Shown here piece by piece: positions 17,364-26,245 of a stretch of 64,000 nt of DNA. The translations under genes and the position numbers were made by a program. Each line of letters opens with the position of its first letter. The stretch's first letter is position 1. The DNA lies in NCBI RefSeq assembly GCF_945859825.1, contig NZ_CAMAPC010000001.1:124001-188000 (forward strand), read 5' to 3'. This stretch comes from Pseudoalteromonas holothuriae (GTDB lineage: Bacteria; Pseudomonadota; Gammaproteobacteria; Enterobacterales; Alteromonadaceae). The notes under the pieces were generated by a model. That model saw only the letters and a list, made by a program, of their open reading frames with translations, did no database searches and was not told where the DNA came from.

Positions 17364-18470
17364 GTGTTTTCCGATGATGATTTTTATTATATGTCACAGG
17401 CAATTGAGCTTGCCAAAAAAGGGCGCTTTACAACCACACCTAACCCCAATGTAGGGTGTGTTATTGTTAAAGACGGGCAAATTGTAGGGCAAGGCTATCA
17501 TCAACGGGCGGGTGAAGGGCATGCTGAAGTAAATGCATTAAAAGAAGCTGGACGAAAAGCACAAGATGCCACGGCTTACGTTACGCTAGAGCCTTGTAGC
17601 CACTTTGGGCGCACACCGCCATGCGCAGAAGGGTTGGCTAAAGCGGGAGTTAAACGTGTTATTGCAGCGATGGTTGACCCCAATCCAAAGGTTGCAGGGC
17701 GGGGTTTAGCCATGTTAGAACAAGCTGGTGTTGAGGTATCTTATGGCTTGATGCAAACGCAAGCTAGGGCGCTTAACAAAGGTTTTATTAAGCGAATGGA
17801 GCATGGCTTACCGTATGTTACTTGCAAACTAGCGGCAAGTTTGGATGGTAAAACGGCATTAAAAAATGGTCAAAGCAAATGGATCACAGGTGCCACAGCA
17901 CGCCAAGATGTACAATATTTTCGAGCTCAAAGCTGTGCCATATTAAGTGGTGCAGACACAGTGATATTGGATAACGCAAAGCTCAATGTGCGTGCTGATG
18001 AGTGTAAAATTGAGTTACCGCAAGGGCTGTCGTTGCGACAACCTGTGCGTGTGGTTATTGACTCACAAAATCGTTTAACACCTGATTTGGCATTATTTCA
18101 AATAGAATCACCGATATTAATTTTACGTACACACCTTGATAATAGTGTGCAATGGCCTCATTTCGTTGAGCAAATAGTACTACAAGAACAGCACCAAAAA
18201 GTGTCTTGCCATGCCGTTTTAGAATGTTTGGCTAGTCGAGGTATAAACGGTGTATGGCTTGAGTCTGGCGCTACCTTGGCTGGTGTATTTGCCCAGCAAA
18301 AATTAATTGACGAATACGTGATATATTTGGCTCCAAAGCTTATTGGTAGTTATGGCAGAAGCTTATTTAGTCTACCTGAAGTTACGGCAATGGATGACGT
18401 GGCTCAATTAGAGTTTCTTGATGTGAGCCAAGTCGGTGATGATATTCGTATTACAGCTAAACCCTGCTAA
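17364..18470 (+). CDS. ribD: Riboflavin pyrimidine deaminase / uracil reductase
   Basis: A bifunctional enzyme of 368 residues for the second and third steps of riboflavin synthesis. The deaminase part has TTTPNPNVGCVIV, the zinc ligands HAEVNAL and PCSHFGRTPPC; the reductase part begins near residue 147 (PYVTCKLAASLDGK). It starts with GTG two bases after the nrdR stop; MFSDDDFYYMSQAIELA matches the usual N-terminus, and no stronger start exists nearby. Co-transcription with nrdR and ribE is likely. Confidence 0.95.
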   Translation: MFSDDDFYYMSQAIELAKKGRFTTTPNPNVGCVIVKDGQIVGQGYHQRAGEGHAEVNALKEAGRKAQDATAYVTLEPCSHFGRTPPCAEGLAKAGVKRVIAAMVDPNPKVAGRGLAMLEQAGVEVSYGLMQTQARALNKGFIKRMEHGLPYVTCKLAASLDGKTALKNGQSKWITGATARQDVQYFRAQSCAILSGADTVILDNAKLNVRADECKIELPQGLSLRQPVRVVIDSQNRLTPDLALFQIESPILILRTHLDNSVQWPHFVEQIVLQEQHQKVSCHAVLECLASRGINGVWLESGATLAGVFAQQKLIDEYVIYLAPKLIGSYGRSLFSLPEVTAMDDVAQLEFLDVSQVGDDIRITAKPC

Positions 18471-18481
18471 TAAGAGGCAAT

Positions 18482-19138
18482 ATGTTTACAGGTATTATTG
18501 AAGCAACAGGTACACTTGATGAATTAACGGCCTCGCAAGGCGACTTAATCATTCGAGTGCAGAGCCATAATTTAGATATGAGTGATGTCAACCTAGGCGA
18601 TAGTATTGCCACTAACGGTGTGTGTTTAACTGTAGTAGAAAAGTTTAAAGATGGTTTTAGGGCTGACTTATCGAATGAGACCATTAACTTGACCCAGTTC
18701 TCTCATTATAAAAAAGGGCAAAAAGTTAATTTAGAAAAAGCGCTACAACCAATATCTCGTTTGGGCGGCCACTTAGTCTCAGGCCACATAGATGGTATTG
18801 CAACTGTGGTTGCTATTGAGATGAATGCGCGTGCGACGGAGTATTGGCTCGAAACTTCCGCAGAGCTTATGAAGTACATTCCACATAAGGGCTCAGTTGC
18901 GATAGATGGTATTAGTTTGACTGTCAACGAAGTAAAAAATCAGCAGTTTAAATTGACCATAGTGCCCCATACAGCACAAGAAACGACCATTGCTGATTTT
19001 AAAATTGGCAGTCAGGTCAATTTAGAAGTCGATCAAATTGCCCGTTACTTAGAGCGTTTAGTGCTAGGAGCACAACCTCAAGCTAGTGACTCAACTCTCA
19101 CAGCCAGTTTGTTAGCCAAAGCGGGCTTTATTAAATAA
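18482..19138 (+). CDS. ribE: Riboflavin synthase, alpha subunit
   Basis: Enzyme of 218 residues (called RibC in E. coli) that dismutates two lumazine molecules to riboflavin. It begins MFTGIIEATG, the invariant start of the family, and has two repeated lumazine-binding domains: the first with NGVCLTV and SNETINLT, the second with GHIDGIA and DGISLTVNEV. It starts 11 bases after ribD. Confidence 0.96.
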   Translation: MFTGIIEATGTLDELTASQGDLIIRVQSHNLDMSDVNLGDSIATNGVCLTVVEKFKDGFRADLSNETINLTQFSHYKKGQKVNLEKALQPISRLGGHLVSGHIDGIATVVAIEMNARATEYWLETSAELMKYIPHKGSVAIDGISLTVNEVKNQQFKLTIVPHTAQETTIADFKIGSQVNLEVDQIARYLERLVLGAQPQASDSTLTASLLAKAGFIK

Positions 19139-19170
19139 CCCCAAATAAACCTTAATTAGATAGGTAAATT

Positions 19171-20283
19171 ATGAATTTGAACAGCGCACAAGAGATCATT
19201 GATGATATTAAAGCCGGAAAAATGGTTATCTTGATGGATGACGAAGACCGAGAAAACGAAGGCGATTTAATTATTGCAGCTGAACATATCTCGGCTGATG
19301 CTATTAATTTTATGGCAACTTATGGTCGTGGCTTAATTTGTTTAACGATGACTCAACAGCGCTGTCAACAGCTGGATTTACCGTTAATGGTACGTAATAA
19401 CGGCGCTCAGTTTTCTACAAACTTTACGCTCTCGATTGAAGCGGCCAAAGGGGTAACTACAGGGATTTCAGCAGCGGACAGAGCTCGAACAGTACAAGCG
19501 GCTGTAGCCAAAGGTGCACAGCCTGGAGATATCGTTCAACCTGGTCATATATTTCCAATTATGGCACAACCTGGTGGTGTATTAACCCGAGCAGGTCACA
19601 CCGAAGCTGGTTGCGATTTGGCACGTTTGGCAGGTTGTGAACCATCATCTGTGATTGTTGAAATATTGAATCCAGATGGCACTATGGCTCGTCGCCCTCA
19701 GTTAGAAGTCTTTGCGAAAGAGCATGATATTAAAATTGGCACGATTGCTGATTTAATCGAATACAGAAACTTAAATGAAACGACGATTGAGAAAGTAGCG
19801 CAATGTAAATTGCCAACAGAGTATGGCGAATTTGATTTAGTTACATACAAAGATACCATCGATAACCAGCTACATTATGCGCTCGTTAAAGGGCAAGTAA
19901 AGTCAGATGATATTACATTGGTGCGTGTGCATTTACAAAGTACGTTTAACGATATTTTGTTGTCAGACCGTGGGGCCGATAGAAGCTGGAGTTTACATAG
20001 TGCGATGCAATATATCAGTGAGCATAACGGTGTTTTAGTAGTGCTTGGCAAGCAAGAACAAGGTGCTGAAATAGAGGCTATGGTGAAAGCATTTGCAGCG
20101 CAAGATCAGGGTGAACAAGTGACGGTACGTAAGTTTCAAGGTACTTCTCGTACAGTGGGTGTCGGGTCTCAAATCTTAGCTGATTTAGGGATTCAAAAAA
20201 TGCGCTTGATGAGTATGCCGAAGAAGTATCATGCGCTTTCAGGTTTTCATCTAGAAGTTGTTGATTATGTTGAGCCAAAATAG
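19171..20283 (+). CDS. ribB: DHBP synthase fused to a degenerate GTP cyclohydrolase II-like domain (RibBX type)
   Basis: A 370-residue protein. Residues 1-200 are 3,4-dihydroxy-2-butanone-4-phosphate synthase, with [13 protein letters not shown] and [13 protein letters not shown], and should make the four-carbon precursor of lumazine from ribulose 5-phosphate. Residues 205-370 follow the RibA fold ([25 protein letters not shown]) but lack the zinc cysteines and the GD..C.C segment of real cyclohydrolase II. A fusion of this kind without cyclohydrolase activity has been described in Shewanella as RibBX. A separate RibA must exist elsewhere. Last gene of the nrdR unit. Confidence 0.92.
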   Translation: MNLNSAQEIIDDIKAGKMVILMDDEDRENEGDLIIAAEHISADAINFMATYGRGLICLTMTQQRCQQLDLPLMVRNNGAQFSTNFTLSIEAAKGVTTGISAADRARTVQAAVAKGAQPGDIVQPGHIFPIMAQPGGVLTRAGHTEAGCDLARLAGCEPSSVIVEILNPDGTMARRPQLEVFAKEHDIKIGTIADLIEYRNLNETTIEKVAQCKLPTEYGEFDLVTYKDTIDNQLHYALVKGQVKSDDITLVRVHLQSTFNDILLSDRGADRSWSLHSAMQYISEHNGVLVVLGKQEQGAEIEAMVKAFAAQDQGEQVTVRKFQGTSRTVGVGSQILADLGIQKMRLMSMPKKYHALSGFHLEVVDYVEPK

Positions 20284-20303
20284 TAACCGGCAAAAATAAA
20301 CAT

Positions 20304-20327
20304 ACGGGCCTAATATAGGCCCGTTTT
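20304..20327 (+). terminator. Terminator of nrdR-rib unit
   Basis: ACGGGCCTA (20304-20312) pairs perfectly with TAGGCCCGT (20316-20324) and is followed by T residues. It separates ribB from ribH. Confidence 0.85.
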
Positions 20328-20442
20328 AAGTTGTTTGGGGATACTTAAAATTGTGCTATTATGCGCCCCAATTTGGCAATTGCTTGACCGAACATTTCGG
20401 GACATGCTTCAGCATTGGTATTTATAAGATTAGGATCATCTA

Positions 20443-20907
20443 ATGAACATTATTGAAGGTAACAAATATGCACCGGGCAAAAAGTTTGCCATTGTTATTT
20501 CTCGTTTTAACGACTTTATTGGTAGCAGTTTACTTGAAGGCGCTGTAGATGAGTTAAAGCGTACCGGTGGCGTAAGTGATGATGACATCACTGTGGTGTA
20601 TGTACCTGGTGCCGTTGAGTTACCTCTAGCTGCTAAGCGCATTGCAATGAAAAAGCAGTTTGATGCTATCATTGCATTGGGCGTGATCATTCGTGGCGGT
20701 ACACCACATTTTGATTTAGTCGCAAATGAGTCAAATAAAGGTTTGGCAACTGTGTCAATGGATTATGATATCCCTGTCGCATTTGGCGTCCTAACCACTG
20801 AAAGTATTGAGCAAGCCATAGAACGTGCGGGTACTAAAATGGGCAACAAGGGTGGTGAAGCTGCACTTGGCGCCTTAGAAATGGTAAACGTACTAGAGCA
20901 AATTTAA
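20443..20907 (+). CDS. ribH: Lumazine synthase (RibH)
   Basis: A 154-residue enzyme that condenses the pyrimidine from RibD/RibA with the four-carbon unit from RibB. It has the ISRFNDFI N-terminal segment, [13 protein letters not shown] and [12 protein letters not shown] with the catalytic His. Normal family length. AGGA precedes the ATG. It starts a new unit after a terminator and is 11 bases ahead of nusB. I looked for an FMN riboswitch in the 115 bases upstream and saw none. Confidence 0.97.
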   Translation: MNIIEGNKYAPGKKFAIVISRFNDFIGSSLLEGAVDELKRTGGVSDDDITVVYVPGAVELPLAAKRIAMKKQFDAIIALGVIIRGGTPHFDLVANESNKGLATVSMDYDIPVAFGVLTTESIEQAIERAGTKMGNKGGEAALGALEMVNVLEQI

Positions 20908-20918
20908 GAGGATCCTCT

Positions 20919-21329
20919 GTGAAACCAGCAGCAAGACGTAAAGCACGTATATTGGCCTTGCAAGCCGTTTATTCTTGGCAACTAAGTGGTAACCCAATCG
21001 CTGATATTGAACAACAAATGTTGATTGAAAACGATGTGTCAAAAGTAGATGTTGAGTATTTCAAAGATTTAGCACGCGGTGTTGCCGTTAATCAAAAGCA
21101 GCTAGATGAACTAGTGAAACCGCATCTGTCACGCCCGTTTAATGATTTAGATGAGGTTGAAAGAGCGGTACTTAGAGTTAGCGCCTATGAACTTAAGTTC
21201 AGAGAAGATGTGCCATATAAGGTGGCGATTAATGAAGGCATCGAATTGGCTAAAATATTTGGCGCTGAAGATAGCCACAAGTTTGTTAATGGTGTTTTAG
21301 ATAAAGCCGTAAAAGACATTCGCAAGTAA
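20919..21329 (+). CDS. nusB: Transcription antitermination factor NusB
   Basis: An all-helical protein of 136 residues that works with NusE (S10) at boxA in rRNA operons. [23 protein letters not shown] at the N-terminus and [22 protein letters not shown] in the C-terminal half are typical. It starts with GTG preceded by GAGGA at 20909-20913. The ribH-nusB-thiL-pgpA order is conserved in gammaproteobacteria. Confidence 0.97.
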   Translation: MKPAARRKARILALQAVYSWQLSGNPIADIEQQMLIENDVSKVDVEYFKDLARGVAVNQKQLDELVKPHLSRPFNDLDEVERAVLRVSAYELKFREDVPYKVAINEGIELAKIFGAEDSHKFVNGVLDKAVKDIRK

Positions 21330-21345
21330 GGCTAAATATAAGGAG

Positions 21346-21368
21346 AGCCGGCGTTGGCCGGCTTTTTT
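21346..21368 (+). terminator. Hairpin with T run between nusB and thiL
   Basis: AGCCGGC (21346-21352) and GCCGGCT (21357-21363), 4-base loop, six T. AAGGAG lies directly upstream (21340-21344 region) and the thiL ATG only 5 bases after the T run, so the hairpin also separates a Shine-Dalgarno from its start. Confidence 0.75.
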
Positions 21369-21372
21369 GTGT

Positions 21373-22335
21373 ATGAAGGAATTTGAACTCATTAATCGTT
21401 ATTTTACCGGACGAGGCATTGCTCGTCGCGATGTTGATTTAGGAATCGGTGATGATTGCGCGCTAGTCCGTGTTCCCGAAAGCTGTCAGTTGGCTGTGAC
21501 CACAGATACGCTGGTTGAAGGCGTTCACTTCTTTGCAGATATCTCTCCTCGAGCTTTAGGTCACCGTGCGTTGGCTGTGAACTTAAGCGACTTAGCCGCG
21601 ATGGGCGCAGAACCTGCTTGGGTCTCTTTGGGCTTAACATTGCCAAGTATTGATGCGCAGTGGCTAGAGGAGTTTACTGATGGTATGCATGAAATAGCAG
21701 AATATTATAATGTTCAAATTGTAGGTGGTGATACCACGCAAGGGCCATTAACTATCACGGTGTGCGCTAAAGGAATTGTGCCTCAAGGTAAAGCATTAAC
21801 CCGTTCAGGTGCTAAAAATGGCGATTGGATTTATGTTACAGGACCTCTGGGTGATTCTGGGCTAGCTATTGAAGCACGCAAGCAAAACTGGTCAATTGCT
21901 GAGGAGCATCTAGAAAATGCCAATAAGCGTTTTCATTTTCCATCCCCAAGGGTTGCAGCAGGGCAAGTGCTCAGAGGCATAGCAACGTCAGCAATAGATA
22001 TTTCCGATGGCTTATTGGCTGATTTGTCACATATTCTCAAACAATCTGGCGTAGGTGCAGTGATACATGCGGATAAAGTGCCTACATCTGCGGCATTAAA
22101 TAGTTTGAAAAATGATGATATTCGATTGCAGTTAGCACTAGCATATGGTGATGACTATGAGTTGCTATTTACGGTTAGTGATGATAACAAAAGTATATTA
22201 GAGGCTAAGCTTCAGCAATATGGCGTAGAGCCAGTTTGTATTGGGCAGGTAGTCAACAATGACGGCAAGTTAGAGTTGCTCTATCACAATCAAACAATGC
22301 CATTGCCAAATATTGGCTTTGAGCATTTTAGCTAG
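21373..22335 (+). CDS. thiL: Thiamine-monophosphate kinase
   Basis: A 320-residue ATP-dependent kinase making thiamine diphosphate. It has GIGDDCALV near the N-terminus, TDTLVEGVHFF, NLSDLAAMGAEP, GGDTTQGP and DISDGLLADL, all family motifs. The start is ATG 21373 (MKEFELINRYF); a TTG two codons upstream falls in the T run of the hairpin. No ribosome site lies at normal spacing, but AAGGAG upstream of the hairpin would be about 10 bases away if the hairpin is folded. It precedes pgpA by 8 bases. Confidence 0.95.
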   Translation: MKEFELINRYFTGRGIARRDVDLGIGDDCALVRVPESCQLAVTTDTLVEGVHFFADISPRALGHRALAVNLSDLAAMGAEPAWVSLGLTLPSIDAQWLEEFTDGMHEIAEYYNVQIVGGDTTQGPLTITVCAKGIVPQGKALTRSGAKNGDWIYVTGPLGDSGLAIEARKQNWSIAEEHLENANKRFHFPSPRVAAGQVLRGIATSAIDISDGLLADLSHILKQSGVGAVIHADKVPTSAALNSLKNDDIRLQLALAYGDDYELLFTVSDDNKSILEAKLQQYGVEPVCIGQVVNNDGKLELLYHNQTMPLPNIGFEHFS

Positions 22336-22343
22336 GAGTTACT

Positions 22344-22829
22344 TTGTCTAAGAAGTATAAATTTAATTTAAAACGTCCCCATCAATTTTTTGGTTTAGGT
22401 TTTGGGCTTGGGTTATCACCAGTTGCTCCGGGTACTATGGGTACTTTTGCTGCTTTACCTTTTATTTTTATGACTGCGACTTTTCCGCTTTGGCTACAAG
22501 TAGTATTTGCAATTGTTATCAGTGTATTTGGTTTGTGGGTCTGTGGGCAAACTGCACGAGATGTGCAAGTACATGATCACCCTGCGATTGTTTGGGATGA
22601 AGTAGCTGGCTTTTATATTACTATGCTGGGGGCTGCATTAAGTTGGCAGTCTTTAATTGTTGGTTTTTTATTGTTCCGTTTTTTTGATATTGTAAAGCCA
22701 GGACCAATAAAAATGCTTGATAAGCGCTTACATGGCGGTTTCGGGATTATGGCAGATGATATTCTTGCCGGTATTTTTTCATTGATTTGTTTACAAGCTT
22801 TGTTTAAAACTGGTGTTTTAACGCTCTGA
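22344..22829 (+). CDS. pgpA: Phosphatidylglycerophosphatase A
   Basis: An integral membrane phosphatase of 161 residues that produces phosphatidylglycerol from its phosphate. GLGLSPVAPGTMGT near residue 20 and VWDEVAGFYI in the middle (acidic metal-binding residues) are typical, followed by hydrophobic helices and FDIVKPGPI. It starts with TTG, supported by AGGAG 5 bases upstream and by the N-terminal match. Last gene of the ribH unit. Confidence 0.93.
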   Translation: MSKKYKFNLKRPHQFFGLGFGLGLSPVAPGTMGTFAALPFIFMTATFPLWLQVVFAIVISVFGLWVCGQTARDVQVHDHPAIVWDEVAGFYITMLGAALSWQSLIVGFLLFRFFDIVKPGPIKMLDKRLHGGFGIMADDILAGIFSLICLQALFKTGVLTL

Positions 22830-22845
22830 GATTAGGCGGGAAATA

Positions 22846-25800
22846 GTGTTTACTACGGATAGATTGTTTAGGTTTGTATTTGTTACTGTGCTCAGCATCA
22901 TGACGCAATTTGCGCATGCGGCTATCAACGACTATGTTGTGAAACAGTGGAATTTACAAAATGGCTTACCGTCACAATCTATTAAAAGTATTGCTCAAGA
23001 CCAACAGGGCTACATATGGTTAGCCACCCAGTTTGGTTTAAGCCGCTTCGATGGTCAAAAGTTTACTAATCTAACAACCCAAAATACCGATTTTTTGCGC
23101 TCCAATGCCATTGATAAGTTATTAGTTGGTCAAGATGGGATGCTATGGGTTGGTACTCGTCGTGGCGTACATCGTTTAGACCCTCAAACTTTGGAAGTTC
23201 ATTCACTAGATATCCCTGGCCCAGTAAGAGATATTCTAGAAGACCAACAAGGGAGTATATGGATAGCCGCTAATGGCCTACATTATATTTCTCATAGCAA
23301 TTTGTCATTTGCCAGTTCAGCAGCACAGTCGCGCAAATTATCAGCGGTTAAAATTAATCAAATAGTAGGGGCTGTCACAAAAATGGCTCTCGCTAATGAC
23401 GGTATTTGGTTAGTGAACGAGCGCCATTTATTAAAGATTAAACAGGCAAGTTCCTCAACTGAAAATGCATTTAGGCTTGAACTGTCTAGTCGCTTGTCAC
23501 TACCTCAGCAGCTAGCACAAACTATTTTACATGATTTAGCATGGATAGATGGGCGTTTATTTTTAGGAACAGAACTCGGTGCATACTTTTTAGATATTGA
23601 TGAAGTGTTACGCCGTTATGATGAAATTGGTAATACAGCCGTTTATAAATTTATGAGTGATGGAGAGGGTGGAGTATGGGTTTCTACCTCTAATAGTTTA
23701 ATGTTTAAAGAGGGTCGGGGGCAGTGGCAGTCAGTTCGCCCTGTGCAGTCAGAGCAGAGTGTTTGGTTTTCAGATATTTTTAAAGATCAAGAAAACAACA
23801 TCTGGCTTGCTAGCTTGAATGAAGGGTTATGGTTTGCGCATGCTGGTAAAGTTGAGCGATATTCAGTCGGCCCTGATGTTAATCAAGGTATCACAGCTAT
23901 CACACGTTCTCCATCTGGGCAAATCTGGGTTGCAAATCGTTATGGCGTTGGCATTTTAGAGCAAGGTGAGCACTATAAACCAATTATCGATATTAATCGT
24001 TTAGAGCGTTTGACGGTCAATGACCTTGAGTTTCAAGGTGAAACGCTTCTAATGGGAACTGATCGAGGAGTGTTGGTGTATGAGCAAGGAAATTTACGCA
24101 GTCTACCTCATCGAGAGTTACGTCAAAACCCGGTGTTTTCTATTAATCCTTCAAATGAAGGGGGATTATGGTTTGGTACTGGTCGTGGGTTGTATCGATT
24201 AGAATACTCGGAGTTAACGCCTTTTAACTACAACACTTTTTTAGGAAGCCAATTTATTACTTTTATGGTGGACCTACCAAGTTTTGGTTTTATTGGTACT
24301 AATAAAGGCGCTTATCGTTATAACGAACGTGGTATTGAGAAACTTGGTGGGCAAACGTCATTAGAAAGTGCTTATATAACTAGCATATTTCATATTCAAG
24401 ATGTAGCGACATTAATTGGTTCTTGGAGCGATGGGCTTTTTTATCGCACTGCCGCTGGGCAGTGGCATCAATTAGATGCATCTAATGGCCTGCCATATGG
24501 TTCAATAACTTCCTTATATTATGATAAGTACCTACATCAAGTTTGGGTCGGCACAAAAAAAGGTGTATATCGTATGCCCGTTGCTCAGTTTAAAGGGGCA
24601 ATTACGAACCTTAAAGTGGATCAAGTTATTAGCCAGTTTGACAGGCAACTAGATGGAAAAGCGAGTCGCTGCTGCTCGGGGTTTGGTAATGATGCGGTAA
24701 TGGAAACCGAGGAAGCTATTTGGTATCCAAGTTCTCAAGGTGTTGTAAAAATACCTAAAGATATGCAGTTATTTGGTTCAGATGAATTGGCTTTAAAGCT
24801 AGAAGCTTTATTTACGCCTGAACGCAGGCTATCAGGTAAAGAGTTAAAAAATAAAATTGTTTTGAATACCGCAGAGCGTGATTTGACGGTGCAATATACT
24901 GCTATTGATTTTTATGCGCCCCAGAGTATTGAGTTTAGGTATCGACTTTTAAGTAATGGTGTTACTAACGCTGATTGGCGCGAAACACAACGTCGTCAAG
25001 ATGCAATTTACACTAATTTAACTCCAGGTGAATATACCTTTGAGCTCCAAGCTAAAAGGCGGGGGCAAGATTGGCAAGCTGCCACAGATAAGCGGATCAG
25101 CATTTTTATTCCTAGGCGGTTTGATGAAACGATGTATTTTAGATTGTTAATTACCTGCGGTTTTGCTTTTTTATTTTATTTAATATTTTGGGTATTAAGA
25201 GCGCAAGAACGACGAAAACATCAAGCATTAGAAGATTTGGTTGCTGAGCGTACTACTGAGCTGAGAAAAGCAAACGAGAAACTCAACCAAGTTAATACAC
25301 AGCTTAAGCTAGTCAGTCATACTGATGAGTTAACAGGCTTACGTAGCCGACGCTTTTTATTCGATCAATTGCCTAAAGATGTGGAGCATTTTCAGCGCAA
25401 CGCTCAATCATTACAACAACAAAATAAAAGCCTTGTGTTAATGATATTGAATATAGATAAGTTTAGTAAAGTAAATGATGCGTATGGCCCGCTTGGTGGT
25501 GACAGTTGTTTGCAACAGATGGCAGCTTTATTAAACTCACGAACACAAGGCTCTGACTATGTTGCGCGCTGGAGTGGAGATGAGTTTTTATTACTGTTGC
25601 GAGACTTTAAGCGTGATGAAGTTGACAGTTATGCTAGAGAATTGTGCAAAGCGGTAGCTGGTTTCGATTTTAAGTTGCCTAACGGTAAGTCTTTAGGAAT
25701 GAGTATTTCAATGGGGTGGTCTTTGTATCCATTACCCTTGCTTGGTGGCCAGGTTATTGGTTGGGAAGCTTCTGTAAACCTTGCTGATATCGCATTACAT

Positions 25801-25953
25801 CAAGTAAAGCAGCGAGGTGGAGATGGCGCTGCAACGATTACTTTTGATGATCAATTAGATGCGTTTGAGTTTGAGCAAAGCAGTAACGTTGAATCTCAAC
25901 TTGAAGTACTACAAAGCAATGGTTTAGCAGATGTTAAGGTGTGGATGCGTTAA
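22846..25953 (+). CDS. Periplasmic beta-propeller sensor with diguanylate cyclase output
   Basis: A 1035-residue signalling protein. A signal peptide (cleavage near 25, AHA) is followed by about 640 residues of Reg_prop repeats (patterns such as GYIWLATQFGLSRFDG, GMLWVGTRRGVHRLD, GGLWFGTGRGLYRL) expected to form two propellers, then a Y_Y_Y domain (about 680-755), a transmembrane helix (about 765-785), a coiled coil and a GGDEF domain. The active site reads SGDEF at 910-914, compatible with activity. The inhibitory RxxD site is replaced by QGSD. The GTG start gives a sound signal peptide. The ligand is unknown; related proteins sense carbohydrates in some bacteria. Confidence 0.87.
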   Translation: MFTTDRLFRFVFVTVLSIMTQFAHAAINDYVVKQWNLQNGLPSQSIKSIAQDQQGYIWLATQFGLSRFDGQKFTNLTTQNTDFLRSNAIDKLLVGQDGMLWVGTRRGVHRLDPQTLEVHSLDIPGPVRDILEDQQGSIWIAANGLHYISHSNLSFASSAAQSRKLSAVKINQIVGAVTKMALANDGIWLVNERHLLKIKQASSSTENAFRLELSSRLSLPQQLAQTILHDLAWIDGRLFLGTELGAYFLDIDEVLRRYDEIGNTAVYKFMSDGEGGVWVSTSNSLMFKEGRGQWQSVRPVQSEQSVWFSDIFKDQENNIWLASLNEGLWFAHAGKVERYSVGPDVNQGITAITRSPSGQIWVANRYGVGILEQGEHYKPIIDINRLERLTVNDLEFQGETLLMGTDRGVLVYEQGNLRSLPHRELRQNPVFSINPSNEGGLWFGTGRGLYRLEYSELTPFNYNTFLGSQFITFMVDLPSFGFIGTNKGAYRYNERGIEKLGGQTSLESAYITSIFHIQDVATLIGSWSDGLFYRTAAGQWHQLDASNGLPYGSITSLYYDKYLHQVWVGTKKGVYRMPVAQFKGAITNLKVDQVISQFDRQLDGKASRCCSGFGNDAVMETEEAIWYPSSQGVVKIPKDMQLFGSDELALKLEALFTPERRLSGKELKNKIVLNTAERDLTVQYTAIDFYAPQSIEFRYRLLSNGVTNADWRETQRRQDAIYTNLTPGEYTFELQAKRRGQDWQAATDKRISIFIPRRFDETMYFRLLITCGFAFLFYLIFWVLRAQERRKHQALEDLVAERTTELRKANEKLNQVNTQLKLVSHTDELTGLRSRRFLFDQLPKDVEHFQRNAQSLQQQNKSLVLMILNIDKFSKVNDAYGPLGGDSCLQQMAALLNSRTQGSDYVARWSGDEFLLLLRDFKRDEVDSYARELCKAVAGFDFKLPNGKSLGMSISMGWSLYPLPLLGGQVIGWEASVNLADIALHQVKQRGGDGAATITFDDQLDAFEFEQSSNVESQLEVLQSNGLADVKVWMR

Positions 25954-26037
25954 TCACGCCTAATGAGACTGCGCAGTACATAAGCCAGACATCTTGCAAT
26001 GAACAAAGCGTATGAAATGTCACCGTTATTCTACATT

Positions 26038-26100
26038 AGTAATTTCTAACGCAGTGAATGAGCTATTTAGCTCGCTAGAATGTTCAAGGTTTTAATAAAA
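26038..26100. repeat. Dispersed intergenic repeat, copy A
   Basis: Contains ACGCAGTGAATGAGCTATTT AGCTCGCTAGAATG and ends near TTTTAATAAAA. It shares the core ATTTAGCTC.CTAGAATG with copy B (32781-32830) and the ACGCAGT..ATGAG.TATTTAG core with copy C (62146-62196). It lies in the gap 25954-26222, which otherwise shows no gene. Confidence 0.65.
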
Positions 26101-26222
26101 AATTATTATAACAAACATATTATCTCGGTAATGGTAGGCTCTGCATCATATATGAGGTTAAGCAGTATGAGTAGGATGTTTTAAACGTCTTAAATTTGTT
26201 TGCCACTAGAGCCAAAAAGATG

Positions 26223-26245
26223 AAAAAGGAGCGACTGCTCCTTTT
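26223..26245 (-). terminator. dxs terminator
   Basis: AAAAGGAGC (26224-26232) pairs with GCTCCTTTT (26237-26245). On the minus strand the stem is followed by a T run. It overlaps the dxs stop codon. Confidence 0.85.

Noticed and set aside
20328..20442. FMN riboswitch upstream of ribH
   Set aside because: The conserved FMN-element core is absent; only short weak hairpins are visible.
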